Positions 18,753 through 31,415 of a stretch of DNA of 64,000 nucleotides are shown in pieces. The DNA comes from Rubripirellula lacrimiformis (lineage in GTDB: Bacteria > Planctomycetota > Planctomycetia > Pirellulales > Pirellulaceae): the NCBI RefSeq assembly GCF_007741535.1, contig NZ_CP036525.1, positions 2,542,001 through 2,606,000 on the forward strand. The letters are read 5' to 3'. The position numbers and the translations under genes were made by a program. The notes under the pieces were generated by a model, which searched no databases, was not told where the DNA came from, and was given only the letters and a program-made list of their open reading frames with translations. How positions within the stretch are numbered: the stretch's first letter is position 1; each line of letters begins with the position of its first letter.

Positions 18753-21700
18753 CACTGCGATCCCTCCGGCGTGGGTGCCATCGCTTGGGTTGTCGCCAGA
18801 CTGACGCTTTCAGGTTTGCTTGCTTGAATCGATCGTGTGGATGGTGTGGTGCGTCCATCGACGGACGTGGACGAGAACACTCGCCCGCCACCCGATGGCG
18901 TGACCAAAACGCGGATCGAGATCATTGCGATCACTAGCACCAACGCGATCATTCCCAATTGACCGGCCAACACAGCAGCGTCGGGGGCGATCGCCAACAG
19001 TCCGGCAAACAGCACCGCGACGACGATGGCGGTCATCGGATGCCGTGATCGCGGGATGTGGGTCAACAAGATCGCTAGCAGCAATACAAACGATCCAACG
19101 CAAATCCACAGAACGGTCCTCGAAACAACGACGACTTCGAATGATGGCAGATCTGATCCGACATACAGGTAGCGGTTCTCGGACGCGGGCGGGTCGCCTG
19201 CGGAGATGTCGCCGCCGATCATTGCGTTCAGCGCCGCATCGGTATGGCTGGATTCACGATAGAGTTTCCAACCATCAAATCGCCACGCCATCGATCGACC
19301 GACGGTGGGGGATGCCCAAACGACATGTCCGTCGTTGGGAGCGATGATTCGCCAGAACACTCGCCCTACCCCGGCCGGCAATTTCAACAGCGGAGTGATC
19401 ACCGCATAGGAGGGATTGGTCGGCATCGATATCCAGACTCGCAAATCCACCACATGGCTGCTGCGATCCCCTGCCAAGGGAACGATCAGTGCGTTTTCTT
19501 GTCTTTGAACCGGAACGCGTTCGTTGTCGATCAAGGCTTCGACGCTGACATCGGGAGTCCCGGGGGGCAGGCCGACTTGGAAGTAATCGCCACCTTGGAT
19601 GCGTGCGATGACCTGTTCTTGGCGTGTCGATCGACCCACAACGGTCCGAATCAACGCTTGCCGAATCGTGATCTCCTCTGTCGCCGCGACGCGCGAGTTC
19701 AGCCGCAACCGCAACGGGTCGCGCGGCAGCGTGTCCAGTTCCAACATCGTTGTCGGCGGCGAATCGGTCGAAGTCAAATCAAAGGGTTGGTTCCCCCGCA
19801 AATTGACTCGCACGGTTCCGCGGACCGTGACGTCGGCAATGTTCGGACGTGGCATGGACACCAGTTCGGTCGCACGCAGGTTGTTGACCGATCGACGGTT
19901 TTGGGAATGCCGCCAACGGATCGCCATGGTACCGCTGGCCAGACGTTCGGAAATCAATTCGTATCGATCATCGTCCAAAGGTCGTAGTGTGGCCGGGACA
20001 CCGTCCACCGTGACGACCCAGGGTTCGTCCGCGTCGGGATCGGATCCGTCAAAACGATCTGCCCCGGTCGCGATGGTAGGGGTGGGCGCCGAAACGTTCC
20101 CCGCGGTGTCGGTCGATCGTTCGTTGGTAGCGGCGGCCGCCGCGGCCGGGCTTGGGATTCGGATCGGCAACCGGCCTTCCAAATCCAACGGGGATGTAAC
20201 GATCCAATCGACCGTCGATCGCAACTGGTCGCCATCCAATTCGACGGTCGCATCGCTGGAAAGAGTGATTCGTGGTGGTTGATCGACCAGCACTCCGACT
20301 AGCCGTGACGGTTCGTCCGGATTCAGCATGCGGAAAGTGCTGATGGACGACGCCCCGACGTTTTCGCTTCGTGTCGATGCGACGCGGGTCAATCCTTGGG
20401 ACGCGGCCAGATCAATGACCAATAGCGTGCGACCGCTGCTGGTCAGGTTCAGCGACGAACTTTGGATCAGGACGTTGTCGTCGGTCGCGACCACACGTGG
20501 AATCGCAAAATCAATCGCTGTTTGGTTGTCGGCAAAGGAACGTTGGGCGCGAATCCGGATGGCTGTGGTGTCATCGATGGCGGCCGGGTTGAAGTCGATG
20601 ACCCGCAGGCTATCGGACCGAAACGATTCCAGTGGTTCGCCGGTTTCGATGTTTTCGATCGAGCTGATTTTCCAATCGGACTCTTCCAGTTGCAGCCTTC
20701 CGTCACTGGCCTGTCCGGTGGCTTGAACGTCCATCACCAAGGATGCCACGGAATCGCGGATGGTCAGTTCGGATGCACTGGTCAATCGGACTTGGCGTTC
20801 TTTGGCAGACAACCAAACTGGCAGTGCGAACGATGCGCGGTCGAATCGGAAACGGTACAGTCGTCCCGACAGCCCTTCGTCGGGTGTCTCACTGGGCTCG
20901 CTGCGAACCCATGGGCGGGTTCGCCAACGCAATCGGTAGTCGCCGCCTGTTCGGATCGACACTTCGCCTTGATGGCGAAGCGATCCAACCACTTCGACGA
21001 CTCGGAAGTCCAATGGCGAGGATGCCGATGTATTGTCGGCCGCCAACTGCAGATCAAAATTCAGATCGATGCGTTGTTGACGTTCTTCGTCAGGGATCGT
21101 GATGGTGCGGATCTCGCCCAGTTGGGCCAAACTGTCCTCTGCTGACCGGATGCCTGCTGCCCTGGCGGCTGGGCCTGGTTTGGGTTTGGGGGAACCACGA
21201 TTGGCGTTGATCGAACCGCCGTCGGCAACTTCGTCACCGCGATCGGCAGGTGGATCGGGGTAACCCAATTCGATCGTCTGCCCACGCAATCCCAAACGCG
21301 GAGTATCCAGTACGACGGAACCCGGTGGCAGACGAAGTTGGAACCCATCGATCGATCCCTTGGCATTCCGGACGGTCAACCGAACCGATACGTGAGGTTG
21401 GTCTTGCGGGGAATCCCAGCGAGCTTCGATGCGGCTTTCCACTTCTAGCAGCGGAAGATCTTGAGTCGATCGGGATAGCCTGCCCCAACGCACCGAAAAA
21501 TTACCGCCACCGCTTTCGATTGCAAGTTCAGTGAATGCACCCGGACGCGGTGATGCGGTCAACGTTTCGTCGCCGCGGCCCACCACTTCACCGTCAACGT
21601 CGGCTGCGTCGATGGTCAGTCGGACTTGGGACGGAACATCGGGCAATCGGAAATCCATCGAACGCATCGAATGCGATTGAACCTGCGATGACATCCGCAG

Positions 21701-22261
21701 ACGTACCATCGCGTCGCTGACCGCCGCGGTTTTGACCGACAATACATAATCGGACGATGCCGGGTCGAAGGTCATCGAGTATTCGTCGATGCCGCTGACG
21801 TCCGGCGGAGCCAGGCTATGAAAGTTTTCCATTCGCAGCGGGATTTTGACCCATCGGCCGCCCGTCGAATCGATGGACAGTTTCAACACCACTTCCATCT
21901 CGGCTCGCCCGCCTTCGGTCGCGCCGGTGATCGACAAGGATTGATAACTGAACGATTGCTGGCGACCGTCGGTGGACGATTCCAGGTTCATGCGTCGTTC
22001 GTATTCTTCCCACGTCACCCGCGGCATCATCACCTTGCTTCCGGCTTCGCTTAGAAACATGAAAGCTTGGATCGGTAGCTGGCCGTCGTCCTGGTCGGAA
22101 AACGTTTCGTTCGGGGGCAACGTGCCGGGCGGCTGTGCGATCGCCGATCTGATCAAGGCGTTGGGGGTGGCCACCGAGATCACGGTTGCCAATAAGCATG
22201 CAACCATGACAGCCCACGATGGCTTTACGATTCGCGATCGTTGTGGATGGCAACGGTGCAT
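18752..22261 (-). CDS. Large secreted protein with three C-terminal membrane helices, unknown function
   Basis: This ~1169-residue protein has a signal peptide (SWAVMVACLLATVISVA, ending near IAQ). A long beta-rich ectodomain includes VTWEEYERRMNLES and FRLPDVPSQVRLTIDA. Three membrane helices follow near residues 1050-1125 (VLWICVGSFVLLLAILL and two more), then a short Ser/Thr-rich tail. The layout matches each half of the downstream giant protein, whose ATG overlaps this stop codon by one base, so the two are probably co-translated and act together in the envelope. A GTG at 22285 gives eight more residues; I use the ATG at 22261, with no clear Shine-Dalgarno at either. Function unknown. Confidence 0.75.
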   Translation of the reverse strand: MHRCHPQRSRIVKPSWAVMVACLLATVISVATPNALIRSAIAQPPGTLPPNETFSDQDDGQLPIQAFMFLSEAGSKVMMPRVTWEEYERRMNLESSTDGRQQSFSYQSLSITGATEGGRAEMEVVLKLSIDSTGGRWVKIPLRMENFHSLAPPDVSGIDEYSMTFDPASSDYVLSVKTAAVSDAMVRLRMSSQVQSHSMRSMDFRLPDVPSQVRLTIDAADVDGEVVGRGDETLTASPRPGAFTELAIESGGGNFSVRWGRLSRSTQDLPLLEVESRIEARWDSPQDQPHVSVRLTVRNAKGSIDGFQLRLPPGSVVLDTPRLGLRGQTIELGYPDPPADRGDEVADGGSINANRGSPKPKPGPAARAAGIRSAEDSLAQLGEIRTITIPDEERQQRIDLNFDLQLAADNTSASSPLDFRVVEVVGSLRHQGEVSIRTGGDYRLRWRTRPWVRSEPSETPDEGLSGRLYRFRFDRASFALPVWLSAKERQVRLTSASELTIRDSVASLVMDVQATGQASDGRLQLEESDWKISSIENIETGEPLESFRSDSLRVIDFNPAAIDDTTAIRIRAQRSFADNQTAIDFAIPRVVATDDNVLIQSSSLNLTSSGRTLLVIDLAASQGLTRVASTRSENVGASSISTFRMLNPDEPSRLVGVLVDQPPRITLSSDATVELDGDQLRSTVDWIVTSPLDLEGRLPIRIPSPAAAAAATNERSTDTAGNVSAPTPTIATGADRFDGSDPDADEPWVVTVDGVPATLRPLDDDRYELISERLASGTMAIRWRHSQNRRSVNNLRATELVSMPRPNIADVTVRGTVRVNLRGNQPFDLTSTDSPPTTMLELDTLPRDPLRLRLNSRVAATEEITIRQALIRTVVGRSTRQEQVIARIQGGDYFQVGLPPGTPDVSVEALIDNERVPVQRQENALIVPLAGDRSSHVVDLRVWISMPTNPSYAVITPLLKLPAGVGRVFWRIIAPNDGHVVWASPTVGRSMAWRFDGWKLYRESSHTDAALNAMIGGDISAGDPPASENRYLYVGSDLPSFEVVVVSRTVLWICVGSFVLLLAILLTHIPRSRHPMTAIVVAVLFAGLLAIAPDAAVLAGQLGMIALVLVIAMISIRVLVTPSGGGRVFSSTSVDGRTTPSTRSIQASKPESVSLATTQAMAPTPEGSQ

Positions 22262-22712
22262 GCGTGGACTGATGTCGCTGATCACGCCGACGTCCGGGCT
22301 CGATGGAAGGCCCGTCGCGCGTAGATGAGACTGGAAAGGGAGCTAGAAAAGGGTGCTTTCACCGCCGGGATCCGATCCCGTCATTGGCGTCACTTCCTAT
22401 AGTTTACGCAAACGCCGCAGTCCGCAAAGACAAAAGCAGCGACAAGCGGTTTCATTTGTCCACAGATCATGGCGGTTCGGGGGGCCCCATCGGCGATAAC
22501 CACTACAACCGATACCCGAGTTTGATGAATTTCGCACCGAATGGCGGTGGATGGGGCAAGTCGCGGAAAAATGCGTGGTCCGACCACGGCGAGAAAGGCA
22601 GTCACCGACGGCGAAAAAAAACTGGGGCCGGATCGGCAAACTGCGGGGCTGATGCGCTGTCGGCTTTGGTTTAGCCGTGTGCTTGGTGGGGCGCGGGTTT
22701 GGGTGGGTGGAC
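22262..22712. other. Intergenic region upstream of the giant-protein genes
   Basis: There is no gene, tRNA or convincing promoter here that I can defend. This stretch should hold the promoter of the two giant-protein genes (minus strand). It contains an A8 run near 22614-22621. The small open frames are proline/arginine-rich and look random. Confidence 0.5.
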
Positions 22713-22923
22713 GCGTGGGGCGTTGCCCACGCGGTTAAGCGATTGGGGATGTTGACGCGCGGGGCGTTGCCCACGCGGTTAAACGATTGGGGATGTTGAC
22801 GCGCGGGGCGTTGCCCACGCGGTTAAACGATTGGGGATGTTGACGCGCGGGGCGTTGCCCACGCGGTTAAACGATCGGGGATCTGGGGGCGTGGGGCGTT
22901 GCCCACGCGGTTAAACGATTGGG
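22713..22923. repeat. 44-bp tandem repeat, about five copies, each with a hairpin
   Basis: The unit starts at about 22713, 22757, 22801, 22845 and 22890. Each contains GCGGGGCGTTGCCCACGCGG, where GCGTGGG/CCCACGC can form a stem, followed by TTAAACGATTGGGGATGTTG. Three units are almost identical. The array begins 24 bp after the stop codon of the WD40/cytochrome gene (22947) and could form serial hairpins at the 3' end of that transcript. Confidence 0.85.
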
Positions 22924-22946
22924 CGTGGGAGCTTGAGGCGCGGCTT

Positions 22947-24989
22947 CTATTTTACGGCGGCCGCTAGTCGGTCGTGCTTGGTTTGGACTTCGGCCAATCG
23001 CTGGGCGACTTGGTCGAACTGCGTCTTGGCTGCACCGGCGGCTTCTTGAGCCGTCTTCAATGCTGTCTGCAGTGCGGCCATGCCGGTCGCCAACTGAGTC
23101 GCCGCTGCCTCGTGCTCTACCGCCAACTTGGTGTGCGTATCGATTGCTGCGGTGGCTGCAATTTGCTCTCGCCGTTTTTTGGCCAGTGCCATCAACTGTT
23201 CTGCCATCGCTTGTTCCTGATCGGCAACCGCAGCCTCGTTGACGGTGCCGGCCAGCAGACCGACGCGGGCGGCGGTAAGCGAATCCTGTCGATCTCGCGA
23301 AGCCGCCGTCTGCTGTGGCAGTTCCTGTTGAATCTTAGCGGCCAGGTTGCGGCTTGCTTCGGCTGCCTTGGTTTCCGATTGGGCGGCTGCTTTCTTGGCC
23401 GCGATCTTGGCTGTCAGTTCGTCGATCGGTTTCTGCGCAGCAGCGACCAACTGGTTCGCGGCATCCCACGCGGCCTTGATCGGCGCCAATTCGGTTTGCA
23501 CCGAAACCAAAGTTTGTTTGACGGATTCCAGACGCTTGGTCACAGGCGGTGGGTTGGCAGCCAATTCGGATTTCTGTTTCGGGTCGTCGGTCAGCGTCGA
23601 CACGATTTGGCCCGTCCAGTCGCCATAGACAACGCGTTTTCCGTCATGCGTGATGGCGACTTCTAGGACGTCTTCGGCCATCGGTTCAAAGTCGCGAATG
23701 TGGTTGCCCGAGGCATCCCATAGTTTGACGCGATTGTCTTTGCCTGCGGTAACCAATCGACCCTCGTGATCAAAGGCGACCGAGTTGACGCCGCCACCGT
23801 GGGCGCTGATGGACTTGATCGCTTTGCCTTGGACCATGTCCCAAAGCTTGACGGTGCCATCTTCGCTAGCGCTGGCCATCACGTTTGAATCGTCACGCCA
23901 TGCGACCGCCATGATGGCGCCCTTGTGATCGGTCAGGTCTAGGTACACGCGGCCCGAATCGGCTTCCCAAACGCATAGGCCACCGGAACGGTCCCCCGAG
24001 GCGATCAGGATTCCGTCGGGGCTGTAGGCGACCGTGTAGATCCAATCGGTGTGTTTCTTCAGATCGAACAGTTGGGTGCCATCGGTTGCGTCGTAGATTC
24101 GCAGCATTTTCTGAGGGCCACCGAGTGCGATGCGAGTCATGTTGTCGTTCACATCGCCACCAAAGACGGTGTCCAATTCGTCACCAACCGCAGCGACGCG
24201 TTGTCCGGTTTTGACATCGTAAACGGCGACCACGCCTCGGACGCTATGTTCGCCACCACCGGCGATCAGGAAGGCTCCATCGCGACTAAATCGAAGGGAT
24301 TGGGCGACGCCTTCGTCAAAGGGCAAAATGCCAAGCAATTCGCCGCTGTCACTGTGGTACATGACAATCTGCTTTTGGCCCGCGATGGCGACCAAAGGTG
24401 CCCACGGGCTAGCGGCGATCGCGGTCGTTGCGGCCGGACGATCGGTCAGCACAGGAGTCGTTTGTGGAATCGACTCGGGCATCGCACCGCCGCCTTCGGG
24501 ACGGCCACCGGCGCTGGCGACAAAGGCAAGATTGTTCTTCTTTTTCGCTTTCGCTTTCGATCCCGAGTTTTCCAGGATGCCACCTTCGATCCAGGCACGA
24601 ATCAATTTCAGTTGTTCGTCGGGAATGCGGTCCTGGTTGGGCGGCATGACGGGCGTGTCATCATGGTTGACCAGTTGCCACAATCGGCTGCCCTCGGCAT
24701 CGCCATCGTCAAAGACCACTTCGCCACTGCCGCCGCCTTCCATCAAGGCGGCAAACGAATCGACCGCTAGCCCACCCTTCTTGTCGCCTTGGTTGTGACA
24801 GGTCGCACAGTGTTGGCGAAAAATCGGTTTGATGTGATCGTCGAACGTGACCTTGGGGGCCGCGGGCGTCGACTTGGCATCTTCGCCACGAACCGTTGAT
24901 GTGCCCAACAATCCAGACGCTAACGATCCTGAAAGAATCGTGGCCAAGATGGCGATGGCAGAGATTTGCTTATACATCGAAGACATCAT
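22947..24989 (-). CDS. Planctomycete cytochrome c (PSCyt1) and WD40-repeat protein with C-terminal coiled coil
   Basis: A signal peptide (QISAIAILATILSGSLASG) is followed by a PSCyt1-type heme domain (FDDHIKPIFRQHCATCHNQ, then the distal PVMPPNQDRIPDEQ). Around seven WD40 repeats span about 185-470 (e.g. HTDWIYTVAYSPDGILIASG, then GGLCVWE). An alanine/glutamine-rich helical region of about 190 residues, a likely coiled coil, ends the protein. It would be an exported scaffold with a heme site. It is the last gene of a four-gene set: its ATG follows the TAA of the DUF1549/DUF1553 gene with no gap, so the two are surely co-translated. The substrate of the set is unknown. Confidence 0.88.
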   Translation of the reverse strand: MMSSMYKQISAIAILATILSGSLASGLLGTSTVRGEDAKSTPAAPKVTFDDHIKPIFRQHCATCHNQGDKKGGLAVDSFAALMEGGGSGEVVFDDGDAEGSRLWQLVNHDDTPVMPPNQDRIPDEQLKLIRAWIEGGILENSGSKAKAKKKNNLAFVASAGGRPEGGGAMPESIPQTTPVLTDRPAATTAIAASPWAPLVAIAGQKQIVMYHSDSGELLGILPFDEGVAQSLRFSRDGAFLIAGGGEHSVRGVVAVYDVKTGQRVAAVGDELDTVFGGDVNDNMTRIALGGPQKMLRIYDATDGTQLFDLKKHTDWIYTVAYSPDGILIASGDRSGGLCVWEADSGRVYLDLTDHKGAIMAVAWRDDSNVMASASEDGTVKLWDMVQGKAIKSISAHGGGVNSVAFDHEGRLVTAGKDNRVKLWDASGNHIRDFEPMAEDVLEVAITHDGKRVVYGDWTGQIVSTLTDDPKQKSELAANPPPVTKRLESVKQTLVSVQTELAPIKAAWDAANQLVAAAQKPIDELTAKIAAKKAAAQSETKAAEASRNLAAKIQQELPQQTAASRDRQDSLTAARVGLLAGTVNEAAVADQEQAMAEQLMALAKKRREQIAATAAIDTHTKLAVEHEAAATQLATGMAALQTALKTAQEAAGAAKTQFDQVAQRLAEVQTKHDRLAAAVK

Positions 24990-27476
<2,487 letters not shown>

Positions 27477-27554
27477 GATCAAACTTTCAACGAGCCAAAC
27501 AGGGGATCGATCAGGCTAGGCGGTGACAGGCATCGAAGGGGACGACACCAGAGA

Positions 27555-30017
27555 CTATTGATTTTTCAGTTGACGCAGTTGTTCTAGACGGCTGAGCGGC
27601 TTGGGGGCCGCTGGTGCAGCAGGTTTCTTCTCGGCCGGCTTGGGTTCTGCCTTGGGGGCATCGACCTTGGGCGGCAACGGTTTGTCGATTCGCAGTTCAC
27701 CGGTGCCGGTGGTTTGGATGATCGTTTCTTCGCCAACTTTGACGCGTGAAATGCAGACCAGCGTTTTGTGTTTGCCAACCTTTGCGTCGGCGGCAACCGT
27801 GATCGGGAACGTGACGGTGGTGGTGTCGGCAGCGATCTTTTGAACACCTTGGGTGCTGGTGACACCATTGGGCAGACCGACCAGTTCGACCTCGGCTTCG
27901 CCAGGATGCTCTCGCAGCACTTCCATCGCAATCGAAACACTCGCTTCGGTGCCGGTTTCGGCAGCGGTGCGTGGGAATTCGTACTTGAACAACGACTCTT
28001 GCACATCCAGCATGATTGCTGGCGTGGTGACTTCGGCGGTGCCGTTGCTGCCCGGATAGCTAGCGACCAGAATCAGCGGCCACTTCCCTACCGCCGCCGA
28101 ACCGTTGGCCGTGATGGGAATCAGGGTTTCGCTTTTGCCCTTTTCGATTTTGCGACTGTTGTTCACGCCGATGCCGGGCGGGTTGTACAGCGTTCGAATT
28201 CGAATCTCGTCTTCGAAGCCTTCGTTGCGAGTGACGCGGACCATCAGGTCCTTGCTGCCGCTTCGCAGGATCGGTGTGGCCGGTTGAACCAGTTCGATTT
28301 GGAACGGGGCAGCTTCGGTGACTGCCATCGCCGCTCGCTGCGTGTCATAGGACCACATGTGGCGTCGGTTTTGTCCAAGCATCAACTTGTGTTGTTGAGA
28401 CAGCTTTCCCATCACGGAAAAGTTTTTCTCGTCACCATGACCGGCGATCATGAACAGCGACGCCGCGTGGGAGGCATCGGCTGCGGCGGTGAACAGCACG
28501 GGGATTTCCGCCCGTCCGCTGGGCACGGGGTACGGTGTGGCGGTCACGCCGGGTGGCAGGCCAGCCAATTCCATGTGGATCTCGCCGTTGTAGCCCTTGC
28601 GTGTGGCGGTCACCATCGCGGCGGTGTATCCACCGATCGGTACCGAAACCACACTGGCCTCGTCTCGACGAAGTTCTTTCAGGGTCAGTTCGAAAGTTGG
28701 GTCGGCGGGCGTGACTTCGATGCGATAGTGATGAATCGGGCTGCCACCACGCAGTTGGTCATAGATGCGGATGGTGTGTTTTCCGTCGGCCGGGGCAGTG
28801 AATTCAATGAACGGGTCCATCATTCCACCGGCGTCGTCGGACGATTGGATGGTCTTATTGTCAGGTCCAAAGACGTTCAGCAGGGCGTCCAGAGGCGAAC
28901 GAAGGATGTTCCGGGCATAACACTGGACTCGGAACTTCTGACCCTTCTTGCACTCGAACGAAAAGCAATCGTAGTCGCCTTCTTTTTCGATCACGCCACA
29001 GAACGCGGCGGGGGCTTCGAACATGGGGGCGGTGGTGTAAACGTCGTTGGGTTCGGTTTCCATGACGACGGGCAGATCGTTGACGCGGATCCAGTTCGGC
29101 GATGGACTGATTCCCGATTCGTCTTCCATCACAACGCCCCACTGGTCGGCGGTTTCGCTGGGCAGTTGGACGGATGCTTCGGTGACCGAGCCATCGATCG
29201 AAACCATGTTGGCTTTTAGCACGGACCCAGGGACACCGCCCGATGGGATCGCAGCGACCGGGCGTGGGAAAGTTCCCACATGCAGTCGATACCCATTGAT
29301 GCTGGATCCGCCAAAGGCGCTGTCACGGACCACGACGGTATACATGCCGTCTTTTTCAGCTTGGAAACTGCAAACGCCATCCTGTTGCAGCAAGGACGAA
29401 TCATCGCTGGTCGCGACCTCGAAACGGCCTTCGTCCAGGATCGCAATGTAGGGGTCCAGGATGTTTTGGTTGTTGATCGAATAACCCAGGCGAATGCCTT
29501 CGATTTCGGCGGTCAATCGTTGGCCGGCTTTCAGTTCGATCTGATAGTGATCCAGATCTTCGCGGTCCACAACGCCTTCGACCGTGTGGTTCAGTTGAAT
29601 CGATTGCGGCGCTGCGAAGTCGTTGTTCGGTTCGACTTCTTGGACGATTGGCATCGCGCCGACGCCGATCAAACGCAGGTTCGAAATGCCGGTTTTGGTG
29701 ACCAATCGAACGGGATACAGACCGGGTGACAGCTTGGCATCGGCTTTCAGTTTGACCGAAACCGATTTGCCGTCGATCGCTTTGACTTCGATGATTTCGA
29801 TGCCCGGCACGTCGACCAACACCGTGTGGGCATCACCGACGCGATCGCCGATGAAGGTCACCGTGGATTCTTCGCCGCGGACGACGCCCAGCGGTTTCAG
29901 TTGGCGAACGACGGGAAACGACGCGGTGGCCGATGGCATCGCCACCCCCACACACCACGCGAGCGCGACGGCCATCAAAGGCACGACTGGAACATTCATA
30001 GTGCTAGGAATCTTCAT
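27555..30017 (-). CDS. Secreted protein with two PPC (pre-peptidase C-terminal) domains
   Basis: This 820-residue exported protein has a signal peptide (VPLMAVALAWCVGVAM) and a first Ig-like region. PPC domains are at about 125-225 (EVEPNNDFAAPQSIQL, ending with DGMYTVVVRD) and about 320-430 (METEPNDVYTTAPMFE, ending with GKHTIRIYD). Several further beta-domains follow, and the tail is Pro/Ala/Lys-rich (KPAEKKPAAPAAPK). No protease catalytic domain is visible, so it is more likely a binding or display protein. It lies between the DUF1501 gene (upstream) and the DUF1549/DUF1553 gene (downstream), an arrangement common in planctomycetes. The ATG at 29999 is a possible alternative start. Confidence 0.85.
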   Translation of the reverse strand: MKIPSTMNVPVVPLMAVALAWCVGVAMPSATASFPVVRQLKPLGVVRGEESTVTFIGDRVGDAHTVLVDVPGIEIIEVKAIDGKSVSVKLKADAKLSPGLYPVRLVTKTGISNLRLIGVGAMPIVQEVEPNNDFAAPQSIQLNHTVEGVVDREDLDHYQIELKAGQRLTAEIEGIRLGYSINNQNILDPYIAILDEGRFEVATSDDSSLLQQDGVCSFQAEKDGMYTVVVRDSAFGGSSINGYRLHVGTFPRPVAAIPSGGVPGSVLKANMVSIDGSVTEASVQLPSETADQWGVVMEDESGISPSPNWIRVNDLPVVMETEPNDVYTTAPMFEAPAAFCGVIEKEGDYDCFSFECKKGQKFRVQCYARNILRSPLDALLNVFGPDNKTIQSSDDAGGMMDPFIEFTAPADGKHTIRIYDQLRGGSPIHHYRIEVTPADPTFELTLKELRRDEASVVSVPIGGYTAAMVTATRKGYNGEIHMELAGLPPGVTATPYPVPSGRAEIPVLFTAAADASHAASLFMIAGHGDEKNFSVMGKLSQQHKLMLGQNRRHMWSYDTQRAAMAVTEAAPFQIELVQPATPILRSGSKDLMVRVTRNEGFEDEIRIRTLYNPPGIGVNNSRKIEKGKSETLIPITANGSAAVGKWPLILVASYPGSNGTAEVTTPAIMLDVQESLFKYEFPRTAAETGTEASVSIAMEVLREHPGEAEVELVGLPNGVTSTQGVQKIAADTTTVTFPITVAADAKVGKHKTLVCISRVKVGEETIIQTTGTGELRIDKPLPPKVDAPKAEPKPAEKKPAAPAAPKPLSRLEQLRQLKNQ

Positions 30018-30113
30018 TCGTCTTGATCAGGATTCGCGAGTTGGGTGTGGGACATCAGCGTCGTCGTCAAAACATGGGGGGCACCCATGCTGTTTTCCTA
30101 AACCATGGACTTC

Positions 30114-31415
30114 CTAAACCATCAACGGTTCGATCAGCTTGCCGCCGTCGACGATTTCGATGGGACGGTCGCCTGGCGCCATCAGTTCTTTGTCTGAAAC
30201 GATGCCCATCAATCGGTACATCGTGGCGGCCAAGTCGGCGTGCGAAACGGGGTTGTCTTCCGGTTCGGCAGCGGTCGAATCGGACGACCCGTGAATGATG
30301 CCGCCCTTGATTCCGCCACCGGCCAGCATGACGCTGAATACCTTGGGCCAGTGATCGCGTCCCGCATCCGGGTTGATCTTCGGCGTTCTTCCGAATTCGC
30401 TGGTGACCATCACCAAGGTTTCGTCCAGCATTCCGCGTTCGGACAAATCGTCCAGCAACGCCGACAAGCCGACGTCCAAAGCGGGCATCGATCGTTTGAA
30501 CGCAGCGGTTAGTCCGGTGTGCATGTCCCATGATCCGTAGGTCAATGTCACCAATCGGACACCCGATTCAACCAATCGGCGGGCCATCAACAGTCGTTGG
30601 CCGGCTTGGTTGCGACCGTAACGGTCACGGGTTTTGGCGTCTTCCTTTTCAATGTCGAACGCCAGTTTCGCTTTTGGCGTGTCGATCAAGTCGTAGGCAC
30701 GTTGATAGAACGTGTTCATCGCAGCGACGTTGTCCGCTGGGGTGGCTTCGACAAACTTTCGGTTGACGACGTCCAAAGCGGCTTTGCGGCGAAGGAAGCG
30801 TTGTTCGTCGACGCCGCCTGCCAAGTCCAAGTCGCGGACCTTGAAGTTGCTGTTGGCCGGATCGGAACCCAGTGCGAATCCGCCATAGCTGCTAGGCAAG
30901 TACCCGGTACCGGCGAATTCGTTGGGAACGTTGGGGATGCAGACGTACGGAGGCAGGTTGTTCCGAGGTCCGTATTCGTGGCTGACAACCGCACCAAAAC
31001 TGGGGTAGGAAAGCGCGGGGCTAGGCTTGTAGCCGGTGAACATGTTGTGCGTACCACGTTCGTGGGCAGCTTCGCCGTGAGTCATCGAGCGAATCACGCT
31101 GAACTTGTCCGCACGCTTGGCCAGTTCGGGAATGGTTTCACAGAACTGTTCGCCCGTGTTGGTTTTGATCGTGCGAAACTCGCCGCGATATTCCAGCGGA
31201 CTGTACGGTTTGGGGTCAAACGTTTCCTGTTGAGCGATCCCGCCCGGCAAGAACACGTGAATCACACTCTTCGCCTTGGCCTTGATGAAGTCGTAGTGCT
31301 TCTGTTCGGCCATCGCCCGATGCATCAGCAGTTCGGGAAGGGACAGGCCGAGGCCGCCAAGGGCTCCGGCAGCAAGAAAACCGCGACGGCTAAGAGGGTT
31401 ACCGTGACAACGCAT
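30114..31415 (-). CDS. DUF1501 family protein (sulfatase-like fold) with Tat signal
   Basis: The N-terminus SRRGFLAAGALGGLGLSLP is a twin-arginine signal, so the protein is exported folded. The rest is a DUF1501 protein of typical length (433 residues): KSVIHVFLPGGIAQQETFDP, HERGTHNMFTGY, then VMVTSEFGRTPKINPDAGRDH and LAGGGIKGGIIHGSSD. The family is related to alkaline-phosphatase/sulfatase folds, but the reaction is unproven. It is the first gene of the minus-strand set ending at 22947. GGGAG precedes the ATG by 9 bases. Confidence 0.92.
   Translation of the reverse strand: MRCHGNPLSRRGFLAAGALGGLGLSLPELLMHRAMAEQKHYDFIKAKAKSVIHVFLPGGIAQQETFDPKPYSPLEYRGEFRTIKTNTGEQFCETIPELAKRADKFSVIRSMTHGEAAHERGTHNMFTGYKPSPALSYPSFGAVVSHEYGPRNNLPPYVCIPNVPNEFAGTGYLPSSYGGFALGSDPANSNFKVRDLDLAGGVDEQRFLRRKAALDVVNRKFVEATPADNVAAMNTFYQRAYDLIDTPKAKLAFDIEKEDAKTRDRYGRNQAGQRLLMARRLVESGVRLVTLTYGSWDMHTGLTAAFKRSMPALDVGLSALLDDLSERGMLDETLVMVTSEFGRTPKINPDAGRDHWPKVFSVMLAGGGIKGGIIHGSSDSTAAEPEDNPVSHADLAATMYRLMGIVSDKELMAPGDRPIEIVDGGKLIEPLMV

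Noticed and set aside
27768-29219. Long antisense open frame (483 codons) opposite the PPC gene
   Set aside because: The PPC protein on the other strand has clear domains. Long antisense frames are common in this codon usage; similar ones lie at 25677-26792 and 55199-56263.
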